The notes beneath the pieces are model-generated. The model saw nothing but the letters and a program-made list of their open reading frames with translations, made no database searches and was not told the origin of the DNA. Positions 43,982-53,320 of a stretch of DNA of 64,000 bases are shown here, piece after piece (position 1 is the stretch's first letter; each line of letters starts with the position of its first letter). The stretch covers positions 248,001 to 312,000 of the forward strand of contig JADJVN010000003.1 in assembly GCA_016710585.1 (NCBI GenBank). The letters run 5' to 3'. Made by a program: the position numbers and the translations under genes. Source of the DNA: Saprospiraceae bacterium. Its GTDB lineage: Bacteria; Bacteroidota; Bacteroidia; Chitinophagales; Saprospiraceae.

Positions 43982-45154
43982 TTACTCTGTATAGTCTAGC
44001 GTATTATTTTTTCCAGCGCCTTGATATATCCCTCTCTGTATTGCATCATATCCAAATCGATGTCGAATATGATCGACCTGCTTCAGTAATGAAATCTGCT
44101 CCTCAGTATCTTCAAACAAATCTAAACTCGCTCTTCCGTAAGTCAAACCTCCTAGCTTGACACCTAGCAGACGTATCAGTTGGCGCCGATCATATAATTT
44201 GTCAAAAAGTTCTTGCACTACAGACCAAATAGGCTTGTCCAGTGCTGTATAGCGTATTTTACATTGCTTGGTATAGGTATTGAAATCCGCATAGCGTATT
44301 TTTATCGTGATCACTGAACACAATCGATTAGTATCTCGTAGTTCAAAGGCAAGTTTCTCTGTCATGTTCAATAGAATAAGCCTGATGCGCTGCATGTCGA
44401 GCGTATCTTGTTCAAATGTCTGCTCCTTGGATATGGACTTGGCCTCATGATATGGGATGACCGCGCTGTGATCTATAGCATTGGCATGTTGCCACATACT
44501 CTTGCCGCTTTCACCAAACTCTCGCTCTAATAATTTTACAGGAATTTCACTCAAAACTTTGATGGTGCGCACTCCCATAAAACTCAATCTCTTGTAGGTC
44601 TCCTTCCCTATGCCCGGCATTTTATTGGTGGAAAGGGGAGCTAGGAAACTGCGCTCGACACCCTGTGGGATCTCTATTGTTCCATTTGGTTTTGCCTCGT
44701 TAGTGCCAACTTTCGAAACTATTTTATTGACCGACAAACCAAAGGAAATCGGCAATCCAGTTTCTTTAATGATCGTTTGGCGCAATTCAGTACTCCACTT
44801 CATACAGCCAAAATATTTATCCATGCCTGTAAGGTCGAGATAAAATTCATCAATACTGGACTTTTCAAAAAGTGGTGCCTTTTCATCAATTATGTCTGTT
44901 ACCTCCTGCGAATGTTTGATATAACTGTCGTAATCACCTCTCAATATTATCGCTTGGGGACATAATCGCAATGCCATTTTTATTGGCATGGCACTATGTA
45001 CTCCAAAAGCTCGTGCCTCATAGCTACAAGCAGATACGACACCACGATTGCTCGTACCTCCGACGATAAGCGGTTTGCCTTTTAAAGCACTGTTTTTCAA
45101 TACCTCTACCGATACAAAAAAACTGTCGAGATCGAGATGAAGAATGGAGCGCAT
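43982..45154 (-). CDS. dinB: DNA polymerase IV (Y-family translesion polymerase)
   Basis: 390 residues. Catalytic carboxylates sit in 'HLDLDSFFVSVE' and 'KSSIDEFYLDLTG', and 'SYEARAFGVHSAMP' is the fingers motif. HhH and little-finger domains follow. Makes error-prone synthesis past DNA lesions. It begins 7 nt left of a tandem repeat block, and no LexA-type operator was recognised. Confidence 0.95.
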   Translation of the reverse strand: MRSILHLDLDSFFVSVEVLKNSALKGKPLIVGGTSNRGVVSACSYEARAFGVHSAMPIKMALRLCPQAIILRGDYDSYIKHSQEVTDIIDEKAPLFEKSSIDEFYLDLTGMDKYFGCMKWSTELRQTIIKETGLPISFGLSVNKIVSKVGTNEAKPNGTIEIPQGVERSFLAPLSTNKMPGIGKETYKRLSFMGVRTIKVLSEIPVKLLEREFGESGKSMWQHANAIDHSAVIPYHEAKSISKEQTFEQDTLDMQRIRLILLNMTEKLAFELRDTNRLCSVITIKIRYADFNTYTKQCKIRYTALDKPIWSVVQELFDKLYDRRQLIRLLGVKLGGLTYGRASLDLFEDTEEQISLLKQVDHIRHRFGYDAIQRGIYQGAGKNNTLDYTE

Positions 45155-45160
45155 TTTTTT

Positions 45161-45240
45161 TAATTAGATAATGTGATAATTAGTTAATGTGATAATTAGT
45201 TAATGTGATAATTAGATAATGTGATAATTAGTTAATGTGA
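45161..45240. repeat. tandem repeat, 5 x 16 bp
   Basis: Five consecutive 16-bp units TAATTAG(A/T)TAATGTGA starting at 45161 immediately upstream of dinB. Two more units lie at about 45280-45310. Units differ only at one A/T position. Could vary in number by slippage and so influence dinB expression; no proof. Confidence 0.85.
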
Positions 45241-45710
45241 TAATTTGCAAATTTGCAAATGCGGGAAGAATGAGAGAATTGATAATTAGTTAATGTGATA
45301 ATTAGTTAAGGGATAATGGTTATTAGATAAAAGTGAAAAGAAATCACTATTTACTATTAACAAAAACCCCTTTTCCAATAAACCAAGAATAGATACTGCA
45401 AATTTAATGGGATTGGATTTATATGACTATAAATGACTTTTTTTGCAATGGTGTTTTATGGTTCCGAATGGTGAAGGATGTCTATCTGTTATTTTAATCA
45501 CTTAGCAAGTCCAGTCGCTGTAATGGCTATCCATACAGCGTCTGGCTCCTGCAAGTTCAACTACGAAATTCGATGCTTCGGATATCTTTATATCTAATTA
45601 TCGACGATTATCAGTACAAATATATGACTGGTTGTCGATTTTTTCGACATTTTATAAAAATATTTTTAGATTTTTTTTAATAAATGTGTTTCTCTCTGAA
45701 TATGAGTTGA
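45241..45710. other. non-coding gap between dinB and DinB-family gene
   Basis: About 470 nt holding two further 16-bp units and the hairpin at 45511. Otherwise AT-rich and without recognisable genes, RNA or operator. Confidence 0.3.
45511..45545. repeat. palindromic hairpin element
   Basis: CCAGTCGCTGTAATGG (45511-45526) pairs with CCATACAGCGTCTGG (45531-45545) with one mismatch and one bulge around a four-base loop. It is GC-rich for this region and lies in a 550-nt gap with no gene. It may be a REP-like sequence or the terminator of the DinB-family gene operon; a U-run is lacking. Confidence 0.6.
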
Positions 45711-46157
45711 TTATTTCTCTCTTTTATAAAAAATATAATCCGTCACGGGAGGCTGTATCCCTTGCTGTCTTAGATCTGAAATGACTTGTGCGCGATGATG
45801 GCTGTGATGGTTGCTTACATGGGTCATGATCTCTTGGATGGTATTTTGGAATAGCTCTCCATGGCTTGTCTTATAGCTTATCTGTTCATTGAGATCTCTG
45901 TCGTCAAGAATTTGGATGGTATTCTTAAAATTTAAAAGATCTTCCTTCAGCATTTCATCCCAATTATAAATTTGCCTCTGATCTGCGAATTCCTGATTCA
46001 AAATCCTACAATTCCATATTTTATGCGCTTTTTGATTGTGAAACAGAAGCCCTTGAGTTCTTTCTGTTAATTTGTCTCCATGACTCATGCAAAGCAAGAT
46101 AGTCTTTTGGTTCATCGCGTGTTGATATTCGAATAAGTCTTTAAAATAGGTCTTCAT
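45711..46157 (-). CDS. DinB/YfiT-family putative metal-dependent hydrolase
   Basis: 148 residues, four-helix DinB fold with its metal-site histidines ('MTHVSNHHSHHRAQVI', and 'HNQKAHKIW' earlier). Members include thiol transferases and metal-dependent hydrolases; the function here is unknown. Not related to DNA polymerase IV despite the shared name and proximity. It ends the operon after nadK with a 4-nt gap. Confidence 0.82.
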   Translation of the reverse strand: MKTYFKDLFEYQHAMNQKTILLCMSHGDKLTERTQGLLFHNQKAHKIWNCRILNQEFADQRQIYNWDEMLKEDLLNFKNTIQILDDRDLNEQISYKTSHGELFQNTIQEIMTHVSNHHSHHRAQVISDLRQQGIQPPVTDYIFYKREK

Positions 46158-46161
46158 TTTT

Positions 46162-47043
46162 TTAATTTCTTTGATCTAAACCCCAGTTCATTTTATCGTG
46201 AAGTGTTTTTAAAAAGGTTACGGGCTGAAGTTGCACTAATTTTATAGAATACTCTGCTTTTCTTATCGCTAGTTGAAAGGAACTGTCTATGATCTCATAT
46301 CGAGAATCCATCGTACATAAAAAAGTATCTGTGCGACCTTCTACTTTAAATGATAATACCACCTCGTCTGGCAATACTACTGGACGCACATTGAGATTAT
46401 GCGCAGCTACAGGTGTGATGATAAAATTCTTAGCTTGTGGAAATAAAATCGGTCCACCACATGAAAGTGAGTAACCAGTAGAACCTGTCGGTGTTGCTAT
46501 AATGATTCCATCTGCCCAATAGGAATTCAAAAAATCTCCATTGACATAAGTATGGATCGTTATCATCGAAGAATTGTCTCGCTTCAATATGGTAAAATCA
46601 TTCAAGGCTATAGGTGTGTTTCCAAATATTGGTTTATTGCAATCTAAATGTAATAAAGTCCTCTCTTCTATTCTGTACATGCCATTCATCAATTGATATA
46701 CAGCATTGGTGATAAACTTTTTCTCTACACTGGCCAAAAAACCCAATCTTCCAAGGTTGATTCCCAAAACAGGAATCCTGCTGTCTCTAATCAATGTCAC
46801 AGCATGTAGCATGGTACCATCTCCGCCAAGTGTAATGATAAAATTGGGGCGCTTCTCTTTGATATCTTCATATCCTCGCCATTCAACAACTTTTATTTCT
46901 TCAAAATTAAAAGCAGTGTCCTTTTCTACCTCATCAATTTTTACATGAATATCAATATTATTGTTCTTCAATTCGGTGAGAAATCCTCGAAAGATCCCTT
47001 TGTCTTCGTGCTTCAATTTTTGAACATAGATGAATACTTTCAT
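46162..47043 (-). CDS. nadK: NAD kinase
   Basis: 293 residues. Makes NADP from NAD with ATP. The family motif GGDGTMLHA is at 73-81, 'SYWADGIIIATPTGSTGY' is the NE/D-like second motif, and the beta-rich C-terminal half fits. The start ATG overlaps the stop region of the BamA-like gene. A conserved neighbour pattern with the CBS and BamA-like genes is common in Bacteroidota. Confidence 0.94.
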   Translation of the reverse strand: MKVFIYVQKLKHEDKGIFRGFLTELKNNNIDIHVKIDEVEKDTAFNFEEIKVVEWRGYEDIKEKRPNFIITLGGDGTMLHAVTLIRDSRIPVLGINLGRLGFLASVEKKFITNAVYQLMNGMYRIEERTLLHLDCNKPIFGNTPIALNDFTILKRDNSSMITIHTYVNGDFLNSYWADGIIIATPTGSTGYSLSCGGPILFPQAKNFIITPVAAHNLNVRPVVLPDEVVLSFKVEGRTDTFLCTMDSRYEIIDSSFQLAIRKAEYSIKLVQLQPVTFLKTLHDKMNWGLDQRN

Positions 47044-48473
47044 TAAAATGATGATTTTGAATGGATAAATATACCACTTTCTTTTTTATGGTTTATACTT
47101 CCTTGAACTCGAATAGATATTGCGTCATTTATTACAAATCCGAAGCCTGTGCTTAGACTGTATAAATGTGTATTACTTAATTCATTATTAAGCTTATAAA
47201 AGGGATCATTGACATAGCCATAATTGACATTGACAAGATAATCAAAATTGACTTTAATCTTGATTTTTGGTTCGTTTTTGAAAACCCTTATAAAAGATTT
47301 ATTAAAATTAAACAACGGTATTCTTAATCCATTTTCAACAGTGAAATAATCCAAACCATCTATAACATAATACTCATATCCATAGACCAAATCATTATTA
47401 TACCCTAGGCCTTCGTACAAATTAAAAGGATATTTTTTGTCCCTCAATATTCCTTGCTTAGATTGTAGCAATATATTAAATACTATTTTTTTCTTGTAAA
47501 GCGATTGTGTCCATGACATTTTTTGAATGGTGTTGATCAGATTATATTTTTCTATCCATGGTATTCCAATTTTTTCAACTTTAAATAATAGATGTATTCC
47601 CTTCGTAGGTCTGGAAGTAAAATCTTTAGTATAATATTCTAAATTATATACAATGGCAGTAAATTGCTGCTTGGTGGCACCATCCAAAAAATAATCTGGA
47701 TTGAGGTCTGTAATCGCTGGACTCACTTTATTATACACATAATCCGTATTCAAACTATGTGTCCACTTTCTATTAGGTCTATATTTAAATCCTAAGCTGA
47801 ATCGTCTTCTACTGAATAAAGATTTTTGATCATCTTTATAAAAAAGAGATTTATTGTTTTCTGTCTTATAGACAACTTCCTTATTCTGTGTATATAGGAC
47901 CCCACTTCTCATTCCGATATTGTATCGCTTACTGATATAAGGGTATTCATAAGAGGCTTCCAATTTATTAGTATATCCTGTGTGCATTTGCAATCTTAAT
48001 ATATCTTTTCTTCCCGTGATATTATAGTGAAATAATTTTGCTCCAAGATTTATTCTAGAAAAGGAATGATTCTGCTCCTTCCACCACACATTAAAATTTC
48101 GATCTGCAATCTCAAAAATGATTGACGGAAACAAAACCCAATTTTCTTCTATCTTAATTTCGATCACGATCAAATAGTGTTCTGTAAATTCCAATTGGTA
48201 TGTGATATCAACTTTGCTAAATAAATTTGTTCGGTTTAAGTCAATGGTAATTTCTTCGATTTTTTCATTAATTTTTTGAAGTTCTATTGTGTCTCCTTTA
48301 TGAATTCTTGCTTCTTGTTCTATGACCCAAGGTTTTGTTCGTTCTACTCCTTTTATTATTATACTATCGATAATTACATAAGAATTATTTTCTTGAGCAA
48401 TTAATATTGAAGTTGCACAAGTACTTAGTAATATTAATATTAAATAATATCGTTTTGTGGTTTTATCAAACAT
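47043..48473 (-). CDS. BamA/Omp85-like outer-membrane assembly protein
   Basis: 476 residues: signal peptide, a POTRA-like domain ('IIKGVERTKPWVIEQEARI', about 35-110), then a D15-like barrel with many aromatic-ended strands ('YRPNRKWTHSLNTDYVYN', 'GLGYNNDLVYGYEYYVIDG'). It is smaller than BamA and has one POTRA, like the accessory Omp85 proteins of Bacteroidota. It probably inserts or exports outer-membrane components. The frame overlaps the CBS gene end by 8 nt. Confidence 0.85.
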   Translation of the reverse strand: MFDKTTKRYYLILILLSTCATSILIAQENNSYVIIDSIIIKGVERTKPWVIEQEARIHKGDTIELQKINEKIEEITIDLNRTNLFSKVDITYQLEFTEHYLIVIEIKIEENWVLFPSIIFEIADRNFNVWWKEQNHSFSRINLGAKLFHYNITGRKDILRLQMHTGYTNKLEASYEYPYISKRYNIGMRSGVLYTQNKEVVYKTENNKSLFYKDDQKSLFSRRRFSLGFKYRPNRKWTHSLNTDYVYNKVSPAITDLNPDYFLDGATKQQFTAIVYNLEYYTKDFTSRPTKGIHLLFKVEKIGIPWIEKYNLINTIQKMSWTQSLYKKKIVFNILLQSKQGILRDKKYPFNLYEGLGYNNDLVYGYEYYVIDGLDYFTVENGLRIPLFNFNKSFIRVFKNEPKIKIKVNFDYLVNVNYGYVNDPFYKLNNELSNTHLYSLSTGFGFVINDAISIRVQGSINHKKESGIFIHSKSSF

Positions 48474-49122
48474 TTAAATAATTCATCAAACCATGATATC
48501 GCTCTTTCATGATATCTGAGTATTCTTTATCCGTGAATACGACTTCAACATCTATTTCAAATCTATAAAATGAATTTAAAATAGATTCAATATCCATGCA
48601 ATTAACTTTTATCGTAATTAAGACATCTTCCTCATTAAACTTTTCAGTTAAAAAAGAACTTAATATGACGCAATGTTCTTCCTCTACTATTTGGGCTATT
48701 TTTGCTAAAGAATATTTTTGCTTTTTTGTGGATAGAATGATGATGCTCCCTGGTTCTGTATAATTAAAACTAGAGGTATAATAATTTACCAACTCTTCTT
48801 GGGTAATCGATCCTATATAATTCTCATTGTCATCTATCACTGGAATGCAACTCAGTTGATTGCTAATCATCTGTGACCAAATTTGAAAAAAATATTCCTT
48901 TTCATTTACAGGTCTCACTTCTTCAATATATTTGGGCAAATCTTCTCGATGTAAATTCAGATCCTTTATTTTTTCTTCTGAAATAATCCCAATAACTTTA
49001 TTTTTTTCCACTAAAGGTAAATGGTAGATATGATGTCGCTCCATTTCTTCCAAAATGTCCTTTATGTCTGCATTTATATTTACAGCTTTTATATTTTTGG
49101 CAATCAGATTTTTAGCAATCAT
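48466..49122 (-). CDS. CBS-domain protein
   Basis: 218 residues with two CBS motifs ('HIYHLPLVEKNKVIGIISEE' and 'SCIPVIDDNENYIGSITQEE') followed by an ACT/degenerate domain. CBS pairs bind adenosine nucleotides and regulate partners. The gene lies in the same run as nadK and the BamA-like gene, which is a pattern I know from Bacteroidota. No catalytic residues. Confidence 0.85.
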   Translation of the reverse strand: MIAKNLIAKNIKAVNINADIKDILEEMERHHIYHLPLVEKNKVIGIISEEKIKDLNLHREDLPKYIEEVRPVNEKEYFFQIWSQMISNQLSCIPVIDDNENYIGSITQEELVNYYTSSFNYTEPGSIIILSTKKQKYSLAKIAQIVEEEHCVILSSFLTEKFNEEDVLITIKVNCMDIESILNSFYRFEIDVEVVFTDKEYSDIMKERYHGLMNYLNV

Positions 49123-49127
49123 ATAAA

Positions 49128-49889
49128 TTATCTTAGTTCTTGATTTAAGATAATTTTTTCTGATTTCAATTTTTCTAACTCTAGTTCTTTCTCAGCTTTG
49201 ATTCTTTGTTCTAGGCTTTGAACGATACTGCTGGTCAGTCTATATTGATTATTTTTAAATGCTTCAAATTCTGGAAATACACGAATATAAGCTAAAGATT
49301 CGTGACTTAAGATTCGATCAAATTCTTGAAAGCCATAAGCCACTGCATGGTCTAGATGAATGAGTGCTTTTGTCGCCTCTTCCTCCATAGAATAGGCACA
49401 AGCAAGATTAAAATGCAATGCCTTATCTTGACTGTTTAATTCAAGGGCTTTTTTGAAATCTTCAATACTTCCCTTGATATCATAATCTTTGAATTTCTTT
49501 ATTCCTGTTTGCTTATAACTTTCACTTTGTTTTTTGGATTTTATCAAATCAAAATAACCCGTTCTTCCTTGTGTCGTTACATTGTCTTCATCCATTAGGA
49601 TATATTTTCCTCTTCTTGTCTCTTGTACCCGAGGCTCTGTGCGTCTATTCCCGTATCGATCTCTAAAATTCTGACTATTGTATTTTCTATCGAATTCGTT
49701 TTCATTCATCATTAAATATCGATAGGCGTCATACCAGCCTAAAATGGCACTCAATGGAAATCTTGTAAAGTTTAATATCATTAAAAAAATATACACGACC
49801 CCTATTTCTGGCTGTCTCAAATAAAAGCGATGTAGTCCAAAAGCGCCACCAAATAATGCTAATATCACTGCAGTCCACCTTCTTTTCAT
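49128..49889 (-). CDS. TM2-domain protein with TPR-like segment
   Basis: 253 residues from ATG 49889, which overlaps the phosphatase stop (ATGA). The N-terminus is TM2 ('ILALFGGAFGLHRFYLRQP', 'GWYDAYRYLM'), two short helices in the membrane; then a TPR-like region ('YDIKGSIEDFKKALELNSQD') and a coiled coil at the end. TM2 proteins are of unknown function. Start TTG 49898 is possible but weaker. Confidence 0.82.
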   Translation of the reverse strand: MKRRWTAVILALFGGAFGLHRFYLRQPEIGVVYIFLMILNFTRFPLSAILGWYDAYRYLMMNENEFDRKYNSQNFRDRYGNRRTEPRVQETRRGKYILMDEDNVTTQGRTGYFDLIKSKKQSESYKQTGIKKFKDYDIKGSIEDFKKALELNSQDKALHFNLACAYSMEEEATKALIHLDHAVAYGFQEFDRILSHESLAYIRVFPEFEAFKNNQYRLTSSIVQSLEQRIKAEKELELEKLKSEKIILNQELR

Positions 49890-51109
49890 GCTGTCCAATA
49901 TTTAAAAGTAATCAATGCGATATCATCTGGAACATCTTCTTCGCCTTTAAAGTTCAGTATTTCATCCATAATACATTCACACATAGATGTTGCAGTCTTT
50001 TTTGAATTTTTTTTGAGTAACTCGCCTAGCATTTTTATAGTAAAATTCTGGTCCAGATTATTTTTTACGTCAATAACACCATCTGTATAAGCGACCAATA
50101 TGGTATCATCATTTAGATCTATTATTCCTTCATCCATTTCTGGCAATTCTTCAAAATGTCCAATAATCGTACAAGTGGCAGATAGTTCTTTTATCTCTCC
50201 TCCTTGAAAAATTATTGGTGGAATATGCCCTGCATTGACGTAGTATAGTTTTTTATTGGGAATATCTGCAATGGCAATAAATAAGGTGAGATATTTTTCA
50301 CCTTTGGTTATCTTCAGCACCATTTCATTTAGGGCGATAACCATGGTCTCCAGGTCTTTATATTGTTGACTTAAATTTTGAACAAGTGCTTGAAAATTTG
50401 CCATAATCATTGCTGCCGCCATGCCTTTACCCGATACATCTGCTATACAAAAGCAAATTTTATCTTCAGCAAATTTTATAAAATCTATATAATCTCCTCC
50501 TACTTTAAAATGCGGTCTATAAATATTGGCCAGTTCATAATTCTTCCCAGAAGGCATTACTTCTGGAATCAACATCTTGGTCACTTCAGTCGCAAACTCC
50601 AATTCTTTTTCTTGTATGATTTGTCTCCTAACCAATCTTTTATTTTCTATAGCAACAGCAATGATATTTGTAATGGAAGTAATGTATTGAATATTATTAA
50701 ATACATCAGATCCTTGTTTAACACCATCTATCAATGAATATGCAATAGGTTCTTTTTTATGATACACTGGAATAATAAATTCAAACTCCTGCAATATCTC
50801 GTCATCAGCATTTTTAATAGTATGTAATCTATTAAATTTAAGAAAAGCATCTGGTAGATTTTTAATCTTTGTTTCAGAATCAATATTGTGAATTACTGCA
50901 GGAACCCAGCCTTTATCATCTCGGATAAATAAAGCAATTTTTTCTATACTTAATTCCCAAGATAGGAAGTTCTTATACATACTGTACAATGCCTCTTGAG
51001 GTAGGTTTTCATTAATGGCTTGAGTTATATTCAATAATGAAGTAATCTGAAGTTGTTTTAAACTCAGTTCATTTTGCATTTTATTTAATATATTCTCCTC
51101 TCTACTCAT
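49886..51109 (-). CDS. RsbU/SpoIIE-type serine phosphatase with GAF-like domain
   Basis: 407 residues from ATG 51109, which overlaps the dppC-like stop. N-terminal coiled segment and GAF-like sensor (30-190), then the PP2C-type phosphatase domain from about 195 with metal-site residues in 'FKVGGDYIDFIKF', 'IADVSGKGMAAAMIMANFQA' and 'VAYTDGVIDVKN'. Such phosphatases act on anti-sigma-factor antagonists, controlling stress programmes. No STAS partner is nearby, so the target is unknown. Confidence 0.88.
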   Translation of the reverse strand: MSREENILNKMQNELSLKQLQITSLLNITQAINENLPQEALYSMYKNFLSWELSIEKIALFIRDDKGWVPAVIHNIDSETKIKNLPDAFLKFNRLHTIKNADDEILQEFEFIIPVYHKKEPIAYSLIDGVKQGSDVFNNIQYITSITNIIAVAIENKRLVRRQIIQEKELEFATEVTKMLIPEVMPSGKNYELANIYRPHFKVGGDYIDFIKFAEDKICFCIADVSGKGMAAAMIMANFQALVQNLSQQYKDLETMVIALNEMVLKITKGEKYLTLFIAIADIPNKKLYYVNAGHIPPIIFQGGEIKELSATCTIIGHFEELPEMDEGIIDLNDDTILVAYTDGVIDVKNNLDQNFTIKMLGELLKKNSKKTATSMCECIMDEILNFKGEEDVPDDIALITFKYWTA

Positions 51110-52071
51110 ATTTGCATCCTTACATCCCACTTATCTCGAAGATAATTGGTCAATATTTGAAACGATAAGATCAGCAAAACTACTATAATTGATGGAATTA
51201 TTGCTAATAAAGCTTTTCCCGCTATGGCATAAGGGTATTGTTCTTGTAAAATATTGCCCAATGTTGGAATTGGGGCAGATAATCCAAGACCAAGAAATGA
51301 AAGACCTGATTCTAATAAGACAGCTAAAGCAAAATTTGCAGCACAGGATATCCATATTGGATTTAATATATTTGGAATGATGTGTAAAAATAATATTCGT
51401 GTGTGAGAATATCCCATTGAAATTCCATTTTTTATAAAATTCATTTCCTTATAATATAATACTTGGCCCCTTACTAATCTTGCTATATCGCTCCACATCG
51501 TACAAGCAATAGCTATAAAAATACTACTCATGTTTCTACCAAATGCAAACAATACTGCAAAGGCCAAAAGTATCGTCGGTAAAGTCCAGAAGACATTGAT
51601 TAATAAATTAATTATATGATCAATTATTCCTCCAAAATATCCAGCTAATGCGCCTAATATGATTCCAATAATCAAAGCTGTAATCACTGAACACAATGCT
51701 AATATGAGTGTATATCTAATTCCAATAACGATTCTGCTATAGACATCCCGTCCATATTTATCTGTACCAAAAATATATGTGCGACAAACTGGTTTTGCTG
51801 TCGAATCTATAGATGTACTTGAAAAATTATAGACCTCATCTGAACCAAAAACATACTTTTGAATATTCGTTTGTGATTCATCTTTTCTTATATAATTTTT
51901 ATACATGCAGACTGTGGATCCTGGCGAAATTAAAGCTATTTGTGTTGTTTGTGTATTGGCATATTTTGTATCATCCACACAAAAAAAATAACTTATTGGC
52001 GATGTTATAAAACAGATTGCAAGAAAGCACAAAGCAAAAATAAACTGTATTTTTCCAAAATTCACTTTCAC
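51106..52071 (-). CDS. ABC transporter permease (DppC/OppC family)
   Basis: 321 residues. Has a first membrane segment, a roughly 80-residue periplasmic loop and then five helices. The permease signature ('YFGGIIDHIINLLINVFWT' and 'LGLGLSAPIPTLGNIL') fits DppC-like components that move di- or oligopeptides. Other subunits (ATPases, DppB, binding protein) are not in the window. Overlaps the mazG-like gene start and the phosphatase start by 4 nt each, so it is in the same operon. Confidence 0.88.
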   Translation of the reverse strand: MKVNFGKIQFIFALCFLAICFITSPISYFFCVDDTKYANTQTTQIALISPGSTVCMYKNYIRKDESQTNIQKYVFGSDEVYNFSSTSIDSTAKPVCRTYIFGTDKYGRDVYSRIVIGIRYTLILALCSVITALIIGIILGALAGYFGGIIDHIINLLINVFWTLPTILLAFAVLFAFGRNMSSIFIAIACTMWSDIARLVRGQVLYYKEMNFIKNGISMGYSHTRILFLHIIPNILNPIWISCAANFALAVLLESGLSFLGLGLSAPIPTLGNILQEQYPYAIAGKALLAIIPSIIVVLLILSFQILTNYLRDKWDVRMQI

Positions 52072-52403
52072 TTTTTTAATTTTTCATTTTGCTCATGGCG
52101 ATGCAGATCTCTTTTGGTTTTTTTAAGAATATTTCTCTCCATGGCTTCATCTAAATCGATATCCATTTGATTTGCCAGACAGCAAAGTACAAATAAAATA
52201 TCTGCCATTTCATCTTCAATTTTTTGTTTTACCAAATGTTGTTCTTCTCCTTTTTTAAAGGATTGTTCCCCATAAACCCGACTCATATATCTTGCCAACT
52301 CACCAACCTCTTCTGTTAATAGTGTAAAATTGGTCAATTCATTAAAATATCGAACACCATGCTCTTGTATCCACTGATCTACTTTGTGCTGTGTTTCTTT
52401 CAT
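52068..52403 (-). CDS. MazG-like nucleotide pyrophosphohydrolase
   Basis: 111 residues, all-alpha NTP-PPase fold: 'NFTLLTEEVGELARYMSRVYG' provides the ExxE metal helix and 'KIEDEMADILFVLCCLANQM' the ExxD helix. Removes abnormal or non-canonical NTPs to limit mutagenesis. The stop overlaps the dppC-like gene start and its start overlaps the dtd stop. Confidence 0.88.
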   Translation of the reverse strand: MKETQHKVDQWIQEHGVRYFNELTNFTLLTEEVGELARYMSRVYGEQSFKKGEEQHLVKQKIEDEMADILFVLCCLANQMDIDLDEAMERNILKKTKRDLHRHEQNEKLKK

Positions 52404-52852
52404 ATTTTATTTTTTGTATCGATGATTATGGTTACAGGTCCATCATTAGTTGAGGTAATTTTCATATCAGCTCCAAAAATACCTGTTTGAATTGACTCAG
52501 AGATATATTTTTGAATTTGCACTATGAATTTTTTATACATTTCATTTGCAAAATCTGGTGCCGCGGCTTCAGTAAAGCCCGGTCTATTTCCTTTTTTTGT
52601 ACTTGCAAATAAGGTAAATTGACTGATTACCATGATTTCACCTTTGATATCAATCACACTTTTATTCATTAAATTATTTTCATCGGCGAAAATTCGCATG
52701 TTTGCTATTTTTTGAGCTAACCATTCAATATCTGTTTCATCATCTTCTGGAGCTACTCCTAATAAAATCAATAGACCAGATGAAATGGAAGAATAACTAT
52801 TTCCATTTATCATACATTGTGCTTGGAGAACTCTTTGAACGATCGCTTTCAT
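52400..52852 (-). CDS. dtd: D-aminoacyl-tRNA deacylase
   Basis: 150 residues. Removes D-amino acids from mischarged tRNA. Shows the 'VISQFTLFAST' and 'STNDGPVTIII' active-site motifs (SQF, NxGPVT form) and 'RPGFTEAAAPD'. First gene of a long minus-strand operon running away from the proposed origin at 52.9-53.3 kb. Length is normal. Confidence 0.94.
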   Translation of the reverse strand: MKAIVQRVLQAQCMINGNSYSSISSGLLILLGVAPEDDETDIEWLAQKIANMRIFADENNLMNKSVIDIKGEIMVISQFTLFASTKKGNRPGFTEAAAPDFANEMYKKFIVQIQKYISESIQTGIFGADMKITSTNDGPVTIIIDTKNKI

Positions 52853-52939
52853 TTCATTTATTTATAAACATAAAATAAATCTATAATATTTAAAACAGTA
52901 GATACCAAATGCGGTATTATTTGTTTTTCCATAAAATAT

Positions 52940-53277
52940 TGTGGACAATGTGTAAACATAAGCGATATTAACAAAAGTTATAAGCCCTAATCTTAAAATA
53001 TTTTGATTTTGTGTATAAATATTAGAATTGTCTATTTTATTAAACATTTTATTGTGTATAACTCACCTCTATTTATCCACTTTAATTTATCCACAAAATT
53101 CAGTTCATTGTTAATTACTGGGATGTAAATCGGAAAATTTCCTGTTAAATTTATGTGTATAACTTGTTTAAAAGTATAAACTATAATATCCAACATTCCA
53201 ACGTTCCTTATATTAATACTATTATATTTAAAAATTATTAATTAATATATAATATATATGTAAAAAGCTGTTGATAA
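52940..53277. other. putative chromosomal replication origin (oriC)
   Basis: Cluster of DnaA-box-like 9-mers. A perfect TTATCCACA lies at 53087-53095. TTATACACA occurs on the minus strand at 53010-53018, 53053-53061 and 53154-53162. TTATCCACT is at 53073-53081, TTATCAACA on the minus strand at 53269-53277, and a one-mismatch box at 52940-52948. Next to them, 53211-53267 is almost pure A/T, as expected for the unwinding element. Genes diverge from here (dtd to the left, ctaA to the right). Two parS sites lie 4 to 5 kb away. dnaA itself is not in the window, which is common in Bacteroidota. Confidence 0.72.
53211..53267. other. AT-rich stretch beside the DnaA boxes (possible unwinding element)
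   Basis: 57 nt with only two G and one C, bounded by DnaA-box-like sites at 53154 and 53269. Suited to strand opening. Function inferred from position. Confidence 0.5.
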
Positions 53278-53320
53278 TTTTATGAAAAAAATTGAGAGAT
53301 TTGCAAAGTAATTTTAGAAA

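Noticed and set aside
45161..45310. A CRISPR array.
   Set aside because: The 16-bp units are directly joined with no spacers, and no cas gene is present.
43982..46157. Functional link between dinB polymerase and DinB-family gene.
   Set aside because: The two share only the name. The folds are unrelated and about 550 nt of non-coding DNA separate them.
52862..53047. A 61-residue protein on the minus strand beside dtd.
   Set aside because: It has no homology I know, is AT-driven in composition, and contains DnaA-box sequences; better explained by the origin.
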